From positions 1 through 49,446 of the forward strand of contig JAIYDA010000014.1 in assembly GCA_027487735.1 (NCBI GenBank): DNA of 49,446 nt. Reading direction: 5' to 3'. Under the pieces are notes generated by a model, which was not told the DNA's origin, searched no databases, and saw only the letters and a program-made list of their open reading frames with translations. The stretch's first letter is position 1; each line of letters begins with the position of its first letter. This DNA comes from Planctomycetaceae bacterium (GTDB lineage Bacteria > Planctomycetota > Phycisphaerae > Phycisphaerales > UBA1924). The position numbers were made by a program, and so were the translations under genes. Below, in pieces: positions 8,663 to 17,502 of the stretch.

Positions 8663-9892
8663 TTGACTCCGCGCACGCTCATCATCCTCGGCAGCACGGG
8701 CTCGATCGGCACGCAAGCCATCGACGTGGTGCGGCATGCTGCGCGCGAGGCGGAGCTGCGGGGTGAGCCTGCGCCCTTGCGCATCGTGGGGCTCGCTGCG
8801 GGCAGCAACGCGAAGCTGCTGGGCGAGCAGGCCCGAGCGTGCGGCGTGCGACACCTCGCGCTGCGCGACGAGCAAGCAGAGATCGATGCGCCCGCAAACG
8901 CCACCACGCTGCGGGGCCCGCGCAGTGCCGAGGAGCTGATCGCAACAACACCCTGCGACCTCGTGCTCGCCGCGATGGTGGGCAGCGCGGGGCTGCCCGC
9001 GACGCTGCTCGCGCTGCGGCAGGGTCGCATCGTGGCGCTGGCAAACAAGGAGACGCTCGTGGCGGCGGGCTCGGTCATGCTGCGGGCGGCGCGAGAGAGT
9101 GGAAGCTCGCTGCGGCCCGTGGATAGCGAGCACGCGGCGCTTTGGCAGTGCCTCGTGGGGAGTGGGGGCGAGGGAGGCAGCAGCAACGCGGCACCACCGC
9201 ACGTGCCGCTTGCGGGCGTGTCGCGCGCGATCCTCACGGCATCGGGCGGGCCCTTTCGCACGTGGGGCAAGGACGCGATCGAGGCCGCGACGCCCGAGCA
9301 GGCGCTGCGACACCCCACATGGAGCATGGGCAGCAAGGTGACGATCGACAGTGCGGGGCTGATGAACAAGGCCCTCGAGCTCATCGAGGCCCACTGGCTG
9401 TTTGGGCTCCGTGCCGACCAGCTCTCGGCGCTCATCCACCCGCAGAGCATCGTGCACGCGATTGCAGAGATGCGCGACGGAAGCAGCGTGGCGCAGCTCG
9501 CGCCGGCCGACATGCGCATCCCCATCCAGCGTGCGCTCCTGTGGCCCCAGTGTACTGCAAGCCCAGCGGCACGGCTGGACTGGACCACGCTGCGCACCTT
9601 GCAGTTTGAAGCACCCGACCTGCACCGCTTTCCGGCCCTGGCATTCGCCGACCACGTGATGCGAGCGGGCGGCACGAGCGGGGCGGTGCTGAACGCAGCG
9701 AATGAGGTCGCGGTCGAGGCCTTTTTGCGCGGGGGCATGCCCTTTGGTGAGATTGCCCGCGTCGTGGAGCACGTGCTGCACGCGCTTGCGGTGCGCCCAG
9801 CCGAGACGCTGGCGCAGGTGCACGCCGCCGACGCGGAGGCACGCGAGGTGGCGCGAAGCCTGCTGGGCAAGGCGTCGGCAGCGCGGGGCTGA
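8663..9892 (+). CDS. dxr: 1-deoxy-D-xylulose 5-phosphate reductoisomerase
   Basis: Second step of the MEP isoprenoid pathway: NADPH-dependent conversion of DXP to MEP in the cytoplasm. Visible motifs are the dinucleotide loop GSTGSIG near the N-terminus, LANKETLVAAG, the metal-binding PVDSEHAALWQ, TASGGPFR, MGSKVTIDSAG, and MNKALELIEAHWLF with the third metal-ligand Glu. Length is 409 aa (E. coli 398). The start codon is TTG at 8663, supported by GAGGA at 8654-8658; no better in-frame ATG precedes the GSTGSIG motif. It follows the RNase E gene by 33 bases and is probably co-transcribed. A converging gene follows instead of the rseP or cdsA neighbour often seen beside dxr. Confidence 0.95.
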   Translation: MTPRTLIILGSTGSIGTQAIDVVRHAAREAELRGEPAPLRIVGLAAGSNAKLLGEQARACGVRHLALRDEQAEIDAPANATTLRGPRSAEELIATTPCDLVLAAMVGSAGLPATLLALRQGRIVALANKETLVAAGSVMLRAARESGSSLRPVDSEHAALWQCLVGSGGEGGSSNAAPPHVPLAGVSRAILTASGGPFRTWGKDAIEAATPEQALRHPTWSMGSKVTIDSAGLMNKALELIEAHWLFGLRADQLSALIHPQSIVHAIAEMRDGSSVAQLAPADMRIPIQRALLWPQCTASPAARLDWTTLRTLQFEAPDLHRFPALAFADHVMRAGGTSGAVLNAANEVAVEAFLRGGMPFGEIARVVEHVLHALAVRPAETLAQVHAADAEAREVARSLLGKASAARG

Positions 9893-9937
9893 ATCGCTCT
9901 CCTGCAAACACCCGGCAGAGAGACTTGAGACAGCGCA

Positions 9938-9968
9938 AGAAAAAGGGCACGCATCGCTGCGTGCCCTT
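9938..9968 (-). terminator. Rho-independent terminator of the metalloprotease gene
   Basis: Perfect 11-bp stem AAGGGCACGCA / TGCGTGCCCTT with a 4-base loop (9943-9968). Read on the minus strand it is followed by TTTCTT, giving a U-rich tail TTTTTCTT. It sits ~64 bases past the metalloprotease stop and ~50 bases past the converging dxr stop, so the hairpin may also slow plus-strand transcripts. Confidence 0.8.
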
Positions 9969-10031
9969 GCCGGTTGCTGTCATGCATTGCCTACGGGATC
10001 TGACTGGTTCCCGCTCGCGCGATGCACCGGT

Positions 10032-11705
10032 TCACTGCCCAATGGTCTTGCTGCCGCCGCAAGGAAGGATCGTCATCTCTTTGCTGATGGTGCCCGTGTA
10101 CGCGACGAAGCTGCTCTTGAGATAGAGGTTTGGGTACTCGCTCGCGCCCGAGACGTAGTCATCGATCGCAGTGATCGCAGTAGCAAGCGACGAGTACGGG
10201 AAGTCGTTGGTGCCGATGCCCGGGATCGGGAAGTTGTTGTAGCTGACATCCGCGAAGATGTCCCAGCGCGTGAGCTCGAAGGCCTCGCAGGTGTCCTTGC
10301 GGCCCTCGATGGTGTCCTCGTTGCGGCGTGTGGTGGTGCCCGTGGCGGTGCCCTGATAGGTCTGGTTGGGGTTGGAGAAGTATGGGATGCGCGTGCCAGG
10401 GGCGTAGGACATGACAGTGCGATACTGCACGCCATCGGTGCCGAAGAATCGGTGCCCGAAGCTGTAGGTTTCTGCTGCGCAGCCTCCGCCGCTGTTGTCC
10501 GGGTCGTGGTCGCACCCCTGGTTGTGTCCAATCTCGTGCGGGTGGCTGAGGTTGCCCGCGGCGCAGCTCCAATCAACCACGGAGTACGCGCGGGTCGTGG
10601 TCGATGTGCACCACGCCAGCCCGCAGAACTCGGTGTCACTCACAAACAGCGTGCAGAAGTCCGCGTTCAGCGTGTCGCGGTTCGTGCGGATGCCGGGCCA
10701 GATGCCGCTGCCACCTTGCCCATTGGTGCCCGTGAGTCGATCCAGATGGTTATCAAAGGTGCCCACGTCGTCGTAGCTCACCTCATACCGGCTGACGAGC
10801 CGCATGCGTGCGCTGATGGGGCTGTTCTCGTAGCTCTCGTTGGTGCGATCGATCGCGAGCTGAATCTCCGCCTGCATCGCGGAGGTGCTGCCCGCATCGA
10901 TGCGGGCGTTGCTGCTATAGACGATCATCGCATCAAAGACCACCGTGGGTGCACAGCTGCCGCGCGTGGAGAAGGGCGGGTTGTGCCGATCGAACGGCTG
11001 GCCCTGCAAGTCGGGCTCCCAGCGCTCGGGCACGTCCTCCTCCGCTTCCGGCACGCTGCCATCGTCGAAGGGCTTGCCGCCACAGTTGGCATACTGCCCG
11101 TCGTCGATGTCGCACACGAGGTGCACGCCGTTGGCGACGTAGCGTGTCTTGTAGTGCAGCCCGAGGGGCGGGGCGCTGATGTCGCAGGCAAGGGCATCCT
11201 CCTGCACCGCCATCATGACGGATGTGCCCGTGAGGCGATCGAGCGTCCCGCGGATGCTGAACGTGCCATCGGGCCTGCGATCGACCTGCGTGACGGTCAT
11301 GCGCAGGTCGGCGCCGGGCCCCACGTTCAGCAGCATCTGCGTGCCCACCTCCGCGCTGCCCAGCAGGGCAAGGTCAGGAATCGCGCTGATGTGCGCCCGG
11401 CTTTGGCGGAGGGGCCTGGCGCCCGCGGGCTGCGGCACGGGGATGAAGAGGCTGGGCACCGCGAGCGCATCAATCTCGCCTTGCGGTGCCTGCGCGAGGG
11501 CTCTGTCTTGGGCTTGGCCGGGCACCTGCTGCTGGGCAAGCACCTCTTCAGGATCGCTGCCTGGGCGGCGATCCTCGGGCCTGATCTCCTGCTGCTGCGC
11601 GAGCGCGGCGCCCGCAGCCAGCGCGAGCGCGAGCACGCCCACGCGTCCGCTCGCCCAGCGACGATTGGCGTCGCGATTCAAAGTCTGTTGGTCGTTGCAA
11701 TGCAT
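10032..11705 (-). CDS. Secreted metzincin-type zinc metalloprotease
   Basis: Predicted exported endopeptidase of the reprolysin-like (M12B-like) metzincin group. A signal peptide with core VLALALAAGAALA ends before QQQ. The zinc site HEIGHNQGCDH spans residues 390-400, and a Met-turn-like MSYAPGTRI follows ~40 residues later. The C-terminal part (DFPYSSLATAITAIDDYVSG onward) may be a partial beta-helix or anchoring segment, and the protein ends CGGSKTIGQ. Length is 557 aa. ATG at 11705 was preferred over the upstream TTG at 11726 because AGGAG lies six bases before it. The upstream same-strand gene ends 81 bases away. Substrate unknown. Confidence 0.85.
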   Translation of the reverse strand: MHCNDQQTLNRDANRRWASGRVGVLALALAAGAALAQQQEIRPEDRRPGSDPEEVLAQQQVPGQAQDRALAQAPQGEIDALAVPSLFIPVPQPAGARPLRQSRAHISAIPDLALLGSAEVGTQMLLNVGPGADLRMTVTQVDRRPDGTFSIRGTLDRLTGTSVMMAVQEDALACDISAPPLGLHYKTRYVANGVHLVCDIDDGQYANCGGKPFDDGSVPEAEEDVPERWEPDLQGQPFDRHNPPFSTRGSCAPTVVFDAMIVYSSNARIDAGSTSAMQAEIQLAIDRTNESYENSPISARMRLVSRYEVSYDDVGTFDNHLDRLTGTNGQGGSGIWPGIRTNRDTLNADFCTLFVSDTEFCGLAWCTSTTTRAYSVVDWSCAAGNLSHPHEIGHNQGCDHDPDNSGGGCAAETYSFGHRFFGTDGVQYRTVMSYAPGTRIPYFSNPNQTYQGTATGTTTRRNEDTIEGRKDTCEAFELTRWDIFADVSYNNFPIPGIGTNDFPYSSLATAITAIDDYVSGASEYPNLYLKSSFVAYTGTISKEMTILPCGGSKTIGQ

Positions 11706-11786
11706 GTTGCACTCCTGTCGTGACAAGTTGTGAAATGGGTGTGGATGGATTCGAAGGCTTGCGTTCCTCGTAGCACCTCTCGGCTA

Positions 11787-13940
11787 CTACTGCAGGTTCA
11801 CCAGCACCAGCACCATGCCCTTTTCACCTTGCTTCAGGCTGCTCATCGCCTTGCCGATCGTCGCGCCGTGGGCCTTGCTCGCGTCCACGACGGGCATCGC
11901 GTAGCCCGGCGTGTCGCTGGTGGTCAGCAGGTCGCCCGGCTGCACCGCCTGCTCGCTCGCATCGACGAACGTCCAGACGCGCCCGGTGAGGGCGACCGGG
12001 TGCGGGTTGGTTGTGCCCTCAAAGTCGCCCAGCACCATGCCCGCGCCCAGCTCGTTCGCGCCGCTGACAACGCCCGCGACGCGCTTGTTGTAGCTGCCCA
12101 CGGCAAGCTCCATGCCGCCCGCGTGCTCGTCGTCGATCATCACCACCATGCCCGGCACGATCTCTGTCGCCTCGTCGTTGAACGCAAACTTCTCGGCAAG
12201 GTCTGCTCCGCCGCGGATCGTGATGACGCCCACGCTCGCGGTGCCCACGACGTAGAGCGCCGGCCCGTTTGCGACGCCCGTGTCGAAGTAGCCGCCGTAG
12301 CCGCTCGTGCTGAACCCATAGACGCCGATGCCCCCGCCGCTCACGCTGCCGTACACGCCGTAGGAGTTGTCGCTGTTGCCGCCCGCGCCGCGCACGCCGT
12401 AGCAGAACTCGGTCGTGTTGGTGGGCGAGGCGACGCCGTAGACGCCGTAGCCGTCATCGGTCGAGCCATAGACGCCGTAGCCCTCGCCGCCCGCATCGCC
12501 ATACACGCCGCGCCCGCCCGTGGCGGCTGAGCCATAGACGCCGTAGCCCGTGCCGGCCTGCGAACCCCAGACGCCGTAGCCGCTGCTGGTTGTGCTGCGG
12601 TTCTCGCCGCGGATGCCCGCGCTCGAAGCACCCGCCGACACATCGTCGAGCACGCCATGGATCGCGTACGCGAACGCCGAGTTGCTGTCGGTTTCGCCAT
12701 ACACCGCAGGGCCCGTGCCGGTCTCGGCGTCGTGCCGCGCAAACACGCCGTACCCGTCCGGGCTGTTGTTCTCAGCAAACACGCCGTAGGTCGTGCCCGT
12801 GAGGCTGGTGTTGTTGAAGTAGCCGCCGTAGCCCGAAGCACGGCTGTTGAGGGCATAGACGCCGTAGCCCGTGCCGGACGCGCCAGTGATGTTCACGTCC
12901 AGCCCGTAGGCGGTGGTGGTGCTGTCGATGTCGACGTTGAAACCGCGCGTGATGATCGATGCGCCCACGACGTCGATATCAAAGATCGTGCCGCCGTCGC
13001 TGTTCATGTCGAAGGCTGTGCCGCTCAGGTTCGTGTCGTTCACGGTGATGGGCGTCGTGCCGTTAAAGGTGGCGCTGCCACTGAAGGTGTTCGTGCTCGC
13101 GAAGGTGTTGGAGAGATTGCGCAGCGCGACGTTCGCGCTCAGCCGGGCGTCGGCGATTGTGCCGCCCGAGATGTTCGTCGCGTTGAGGCCCGTGAGGCCC
13201 GCCCCGTTGCCCGTGAAGGCGTTGCCCGCGTTCGAGAAGTTCACGGCGCTGGTGTAGCCACCGCTGATGCGGAGATCGGGAACGGTGCCGACCGCGAGGT
13301 TGCTGGCGTTGAGACCCGTCAGGCCCCCGCCGTTGCCCGTGAAGGCGTTGCCCGCGTTCGAGAAGCTCACGGCGTTGGTGTAGCCGCCGCTCACGCGCGC
13401 GCTGGGCACGGTGCCCGCGGCGAGGTTGTTTGCGTTGAGGTAGAAGCCCGCGGGCTGGCCGTTGAGCGCGAGCGCGTTCGCAGCGGTTGCGGCGTTGCTC
13501 GCGTTGCCAGCGTTCAGCGCGAAGGTGCCGTAGGGGGCGCTCGTCAGACGCTGGCGGGGCGTGAGCACGGTGTAGGCACCGCCCCCGGCAGGACGGACGG
13601 AGATCTCGAGCCAGCGTTCCTCACCAGCGAATGCGCCGGGAAAATCCAGCTGCGTGATGAATCGTCCGTTCGTGACCGAAAGGCCCAGGTTTGTCAGCGT
13701 TGCGCCGATCTGCACGCCACCCACGTTGGCATCCAGCAGGCGGAACTGCATGTCGAATGAGCCGTTGGCGGGCGAGCCGCCCGTCGCGAGCTCGCCCTGA
13801 TAGGTAAACACGCCCGTCTGCGGGGCGGCGAGGGCGTGCTGCGTGCCAGCAAGCAGCGCGAGCGAGAGGGCGCCCATGCGGGCAGCACGAACGAAGGAAA
13901 AACGCGAGCGAGAAGCGACGCTAGTCAGGGCAGTGATCAT
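11787..13940 (-). CDS. Secreted GYGVYG-repeat surface protein
   Basis: 717-aa exported protein of unknown function. It has a signal peptide ending ALA-APQ and an N-terminal domain starting FTYQGELATGGSPANG, which is shared with the gene at 17818. Two ~40-aa repeats follow (FSNAGNAFTGNGxGLTGLNA), then ~14 degenerate GYGVYG units across roughly residues 355-550. A C-terminal domain begins GGADLAEKF and contains IVPGMVVMIDDE, resembling the self-cleaving G2-type end domains of phage-tail-like proteins; that likeness is tentative. AGGAG lies seven bases before the ATG at 13940. Such beta-strand repeat proteins are common in planctomycetes and may be surface fibres. The 81-base gap to the metalloprotease suggests possible co-expression. 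Confidence 0.75.
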   Translation of the reverse strand: MITALTSVASRSRFSFVRAARMGALSLALLAGTQHALAAPQTGVFTYQGELATGGSPANGSFDMQFRLLDANVGGVQIGATLTNLGLSVTNGRFITQLDFPGAFAGEERWLEISVRPAGGGAYTVLTPRQRLTSAPYGTFALNAGNASNAATAANALALNGQPAGFYLNANNLAAGTVPSARVSGGYTNAVSFSNAGNAFTGNGGGLTGLNASNLAVGTVPDLRISGGYTSAVNFSNAGNAFTGNGAGLTGLNATNISGGTIADARLSANVALRNLSNTFASTNTFSGSATFNGTTPITVNDTNLSGTAFDMNSDGGTIFDIDVVGASIITRGFNVDIDSTTTAYGLDVNITGASGTGYGVYALNSRASGYGGYFNNTSLTGTTYGVFAENNSPDGYGVFARHDAETGTGPAVYGETDSNSAFAYAIHGVLDDVSAGASSAGIRGENRSTTSSGYGVWGSQAGTGYGVYGSAATGGRGVYGDAGGEGYGVYGSTDDGYGVYGVASPTNTTEFCYGVRGAGGNSDNSYGVYGSVSGGGIGVYGFSTSGYGGYFDTGVANGPALYVVGTASVGVITIRGGADLAEKFAFNDEATEIVPGMVVMIDDEHAGGMELAVGSYNKRVAGVVSGANELGAGMVLGDFEGTTNPHPVALTGRVWTFVDASEQAVQPGDLLTTSDTPGYAMPVVDASKAHGATIGKAMSSLKQGEKGMVLVLVNLQ
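12285..12880 (-). repeat. GYGVYG coding repeats
   Basis: Degenerate coding repeats of about 10-20 residues built on (S/G)GYGVYG, visible on the plus strand as recurring ACGCCGTAGCC words. Units vary in length and at third codon positions, suggesting an old, selected repeat rather than a recent expansion. Confidence 0.75.
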
Positions 13941-14078
13941 CGGAAGTCTCCTGTGCGAACGGGTTCACGCCAGAAACTACCAAAGTTGCCCTGAATGTGC
14001 AAGCCCCAAACCAGGGAAAAAGCGGGGCGCGAGTGGGAAGCTCGACTTATCTCCCAGTGCACACAACACTTAAGCAGA

Positions 14079-14402
14079 TCAGTGAATCTGGGTTCTCACT
14101 TTCTTCACTCGGGACATTTTTGTTCGAATGAACATCTCGCCCCCGCCTCGAAGCCAACCACTCAGCACATGCGCCGAAGCCGCGCTGCTCGCGACCAGCG
14201 TCAGCGTCCCCCGCGCGAGCGTGCTCGTCGCGACGTGCCTCGCGATGTCCGGGGGCAACAACCCGTCGATCACGCCCGCGGCCTTGATCGCATCGCGGGC
14301 CGGCACCAGCGCAGCGTCGATCACGCCGCCCAGCGACAGATCGCGCTGCAATGGCACGCGCGTGGCGCGATAGACGTTGATCTGCTGGAGGGGCGGCCGC
14401 AT
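14079..14402 (-). CDS. DUF721/DciA-like small protein
   Basis: 107 aa starting MRPPLQQIN, beginning 19 bases after the stop of the upstream 486-aa gene, so probably in the same transcript. The middle reads LLPPDIARHVATSTLARGTL then TLVASSAASAHVLSGWL. This follows the DUF721 pattern of a helix, a short 'xHxxPxxLxxGxLxVxxxS' strand segment and an amphipathic helix. DciA (DUF721) proteins help load the replicative helicase in bacteria lacking DnaC/DnaI. There is no Trp in the usual 'SxxW' position, so the match is moderate. A longer in-frame opening upstream (to 14936) is antisense-type overlap with the 486-aa gene and was not used. Possible alternative: an unrelated small protein. Confidence 0.5.
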   Translation of the reverse strand: MRPPLQQINVYRATRVPLQRDLSLGGVIDAALVPARDAIKAAGVIDGLLPPDIARHVATSTLARGTLTLVASSAASAHVLSGWLRGGGEMFIRTKMSRVKKVRTQIH

Positions 14403-14421
14403 GGCAAAGCGTACCCCCGCG

Positions 14422-15882
14422 CTACGGCAGCTGCGCAGACCAGTCATAGCCCTTGCCCTCTTCGTTATCCGAGAGCGGCAGCTCGCGCTTTTCGCTTGGC
14501 ATGAACTTGCCGCCGTCGTCCACGCCATCGCCGCCCACGCTGTAGAGCATGAAGTCGCGCGGGTCGTCGGGCGTTGGGGTGCGAAGCCTGTAGCGAAAGC
14601 GACCATCGGAAGCAAAGACGTCGATGGGCAAGGCGGGCAGAATGCTGGGCACGAGCGCGTCCAGGGATGCGGGGGGCGAGCCATGCTCCGCACGGTGGAG
14701 CTCGAGAGCGAGCAACGTTTGGACCGCGGCGATGGTGGTCGCGAAGCGGTCAAACGTCTGCTGCTGGCGCGCCACCGAGGGCAACATGGCTTCGAGCACC
14801 GGATGCGCCGGCCCAAGCTCCGAAACGACGCTCCGCAGCACGCCAGCATCGCGAGCTTGCCGGGGCAGCTTCGACGCCTGCGACGCCGCAGCAAAGTACC
14901 GCTCTGCGAGCGCGACCGTTTCCTTGCGGGAGGCATAGCGCTGGAGCAACGTGTCTTGCACGCGTGCGAGGCCCGTCGTGCTGCTCAGGATGCCCGTCGC
15001 GGCGGCGGGCACAAACCAGCCGTCCCCTGAGCCATCGTCGGTGTACGTCCGCTGCACAGCGTCGAGCACAAGCAGTCGCTCAGACTCGATCGACACGCTC
15101 ATGTCCGCGAGCTTCGCGCGCGTGGCGAGCACGCCTGCCATCGCCCGCGCGAGCCCCGCGTCCATCCCAGGCTTTGATGCTGCCTCGCGAATCGCCTCCA
15201 CCGCTGTTGCTTGGCAGGCCATGCCCACCAGGTTCTCCATCATCGACCCATGCCCGGACATCGCTCCCCCAATGGCAAACAGCACCTCGGCACTCTGCGT
15301 CGCGCCCGGCGCGTCGCCCGCGGCAAGCTGCTCTCGCAGGCGCGTGGCAAAGAGGCGGGCCACGAGGCGCGTCGGGGCTGCAAGCGGAATCGGTTGCAGC
15401 GCGAGGGGCTCGCCCGCGGTCCTCTCTCGCAGTGCCCCGCCCATGGTGCGGAGTGCGAGCAGCGTCTCGAACTGCCCGCTCTGCAAGGCGTCGGCGTACG
15501 CAAGCTCGGCAAGCTCGACCTTCACAGCCGGCAGCTTCTCGCGCTCGGCCTGCGTGGCACGCACGAGGGAGTAGTCCACCGGTGCAAAGTCGTCGAGCAG
15601 CTCGACAAACCGCGCGTCGCGGGCCGCGAGGTCTTTCACAAACCCCGCCACGTGCGCCGCATGGTCGAGGATGAGCCGCTCGAAGCTCGCGTCCACCGCC
15701 TTGTCGGGCGTCAGCCCCCGCGCCCGCGCGCTCGCCTCGATGTGCTCGCGCACCTTCGCGCTGTAGTCGATCGCGACGTTGGGCTTCGCCGTCCAGCGCT
15801 GCACCACTCGCACGCCCGCGAAGGCGAGCAGCGCGAGCAGCACCATCCCAATCCCGAGCAAGAACTTGCGGTGCGTTGCCAT
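14422..15882 (-). CDS. Membrane-anchored protein of unknown function
   Basis: 486 aa with an N-terminal membrane anchor (FLLGIGMVLLALLAFAGVRV, residues ~7-26) and a long, mostly helical exported part. The last ~80 residues contain LPIDVFASDGRFRYRL and DFMLYSVGGDGVDDGG. This resembles the C-terminal layout of pseudopilin-like and other planctomycete hypothetical proteins, where a calcium-binding or 'YSxGxDGxDDGG' turn is common. No enzyme motif was recognised. No clear Shine-Dalgarno precedes the ATG. It probably heads an operon with the DUF721-like gene, and an octamer repeat array lies in its upstream region. Confidence 0.6.
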   Translation of the reverse strand: MATHRKFLLGIGMVLLALLAFAGVRVVQRWTAKPNVAIDYSAKVREHIEASARARGLTPDKAVDASFERLILDHAAHVAGFVKDLAARDARFVELLDDFAPVDYSLVRATQAEREKLPAVKVELAELAYADALQSGQFETLLALRTMGGALRERTAGEPLALQPIPLAAPTRLVARLFATRLREQLAAGDAPGATQSAEVLFAIGGAMSGHGSMMENLVGMACQATAVEAIREAASKPGMDAGLARAMAGVLATRAKLADMSVSIESERLLVLDAVQRTYTDDGSGDGWFVPAAATGILSSTTGLARVQDTLLQRYASRKETVALAERYFAAASQASKLPRQARDAGVLRSVVSELGPAHPVLEAMLPSVARQQQTFDRFATTIAAVQTLLALELHRAEHGSPPASLDALVPSILPALPIDVFASDGRFRYRLRTPTPDDPRDFMLYSVGGDGVDDGGKFMPSEKRELPLSDNEEGKGYDWSAQLP

Positions 15883-15967
15883 AACGCAAGGGTATCACAC
15901 CGCGCCCACAGCCACACCCGCGCACGCCCCCGCCCAGCATCCCAAGCTTCGAGCCCCACACCATCCT

Positions 15968-16007
15968 GCTTTATCGCTTCATCGCTTTGCTGCTTTGTTG
16001 CTTTGAG
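15968..16007. repeat. Five-copy octamer tandem array
   Basis: Five consecutive 8-nt units with consensus GCTTTGYT (first GCTTTATC, last GCTTTGAG) between the isocitrate dehydrogenase stop (16021) and the start of the 486-aa gene (15882). Units differ at 1-3 positions. It is non-coding on the chosen annotation. Confidence 0.75.
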
Positions 16008-16020
16008 CTCTGAGCTCTCC

Positions 16021-17502
16021 CTACTGCCCCTGCGCCATGCTATACCCCCGCACCCCATCAAACTGCCGCAAGAGCTCAAAGCTGCACACCGTGAACTTCT
16101 CCGCAACCTTGTCCATCAGGGCCACCGCACGAGCCTGCCCGATGGTGCCCAAAGGCTGCTCCTTCTTCAGCTCAAAGCGCACGCGGTAATAGTCCACGCA
16201 CTCGGTATACACGCTGCCCGTGGGCCACACCTGCGTGCCGCGGTTGCTGATGAGCTTGAGCTCAAAGGGCGTGTCCTTGCACGCGCGGGCCATCTCGTCT
16301 GCCACTGCCACGGGGCTCAGCGGCGTGTCGAGATAGATATCGCACCCGCACACGTGGCTCACGACGTTGGTGTAGGTGCGGATGACCTGCATCTGCGTAG
16401 GGCGGGGCGGACGCTGGAAGGGCTGGGCCTCCGTCGCGGGCACATCCACGCTACCAATCTTGGGCTTTTGGCCCAGGCGATCGACGATTGCCTGCACGAA
16501 CGTCTGCGTGTTCACGCTGGGCTTGCTCTTGTCGCCAAAGTCGCCCGTGTGCGTGCCGCTCTCCAGCGTCGCCACCAGCGCGTTCTCGATCGTTGCTGCC
16601 TCGCGCACCAGGCCCAGGTGCCGCAGCATCATCAGGCCGCTCAGAATCAGGCTCGTGGGGTTCGCGATGCCTCTGCCCGCGATGTCGGGCGCAGTGCCGT
16701 GCACCGCCTCAAAGATGCTGATGTGGTTGCCGATGTTTGCGCTCGGCGCAAAGCCCAGCCCGCCCACCAGGCCCGCGGCGAGGTCGCTCACGATGTCGCC
16801 CTGCAGGTTGGGCAGCACGATCATCTGATATTGCTGGGGCTTCACCACCAGGTTCATGCACAGCGCATCGACGATCACGTCCCCGGTCTCGATCTCCGGA
16901 AAGTCCTTCGCGGTCTGCTTGAAGCGCTCGAGGAACAAGCCGTCGGTCATCTTCATGATGTTGGCTTTGTGCCCGCAGTGCACCTTGCTGATGCCCAGCG
17001 CCCGCGCGGTGCGGAAGGCAAAGCGGTGCACCTCGTCGCACCCCGGTGCGCTGATGAGCCGCTTGCACTGGATCATGTCGTTGCTCAGGCGGTGCTCGAC
17101 GCCCCCGTACGTGTCCTCGATGTTCTCGCGCACGATGACGAGATTGATCGGCACGCCCGCCTTGCTATACACCGTCTCGACGCCCGGCAGCGTCTTGAAC
17201 ACCCGCAGGTTCGCATACGCGTTCCACAGCTTGCGGGCCGTCACGTTGATGCTCTTGCCGCCGCCGCCCTTGGGCGTTTCCATGGGCCCCTTGAACAGAA
17301 TGCCGCAATCCTCCACCACCCGCACCGCGGCGTCGGTCATGCCGCGCGTCTCGCCTTTGTCGAAGCAGGCCTTGCCCATCTCAATCGGCGCAAAGTCCAG
17401 GTGCTGCATCACCCCCGCAGCCTTAAACAACTCCAGCGTTGCCTGCATGATCTCCGGACCAATCCCATCTCCGGGCGCGAGCGCGATCATCGTCTTCGAC
17501 AT
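16021..17502 (-). CDS. icd: Isocitrate dehydrogenase, NAD-type, with C-terminal extension
   Basis: Oxidative decarboxylation of isocitrate in the TCA cycle. The start at 17502 (MSKTMIALAPGDGIGPEI) gives 493 aa, close to the ~496-aa Thermus-type enzyme and longer than E. coli (416). Motifs seen: KSINVTARK with the substrate-binding serine, VRENIEDTYGGVEH, NLQGDIVSDLAAG, and HGTAPDIAGRGIANP. Asp273-Ile274 replace the Lys-Tyr pair of NADP-dependent enzymes, so NAD+ is the likely cofactor. After ~345 residues of core, a ~140-residue C-terminal domain (from about QMQVIRTYTNVV) matches the extra domain of the Thermus-type subgroup. Related 3-isopropylmalate dehydrogenases are shorter and lack it. 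An octamer array begins ~13 bases past the stop. Confidence 0.9.
   Translation of the reverse strand: MSKTMIALAPGDGIGPEIMQATLELFKAAGVMQHLDFAPIEMGKACFDKGETRGMTDAAVRVVEDCGILFKGPMETPKGGGGKSINVTARKLWNAYANLRVFKTLPGVETVYSKAGVPINLVIVRENIEDTYGGVEHRLSNDMIQCKRLISAPGCDEVHRFAFRTARALGISKVHCGHKANIMKMTDGLFLERFKQTAKDFPEIETGDVIVDALCMNLVVKPQQYQMIVLPNLQGDIVSDLAAGLVGGLGFAPSANIGNHISIFEAVHGTAPDIAGRGIANPTSLILSGLMMLRHLGLVREAATIENALVATLESGTHTGDFGDKSKPSVNTQTFVQAIVDRLGQKPKIGSVDVPATEAQPFQRPPRPTQMQVIRTYTNVVSHVCGCDIYLDTPLSPVAVADEMARACKDTPFELKLISNRGTQVWPTGSVYTECVDYYRVRFELKKEQPLGTIGQARAVALMDKVAEKFTVCSFELLRQFDGVRGYSMAQGQ

Noticed and set aside
9943..9968. Hairpin as terminator of dxr
   Set aside because: The U-rich tail exists only on the minus strand; assigned to the metalloprotease gene, with at most a weak effect on the plus strand.
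9702..11723. 673-codon plus-strand frame across the metalloprotease
   Set aside because: Runs antisense to a gene with a signal peptide and complete zinc motif; composition Ala/Arg/Val without domains.
13982..14040. Possible terminator (GCCCC…GGGGC) between the GYGVYG gene and the DUF721-like gene
   Set aside because: Short arms, long loop and no U-tract directly after the stem; the region also carries the GYGVYG gene's leader.
14403..14936. Upstream extension of the DUF721-like frame
   Set aside because: It overlaps the 486-aa gene in another frame on the same strand and reads as Arg/Ser-rich nonsense; the start at 14402 fits the operon spacing.
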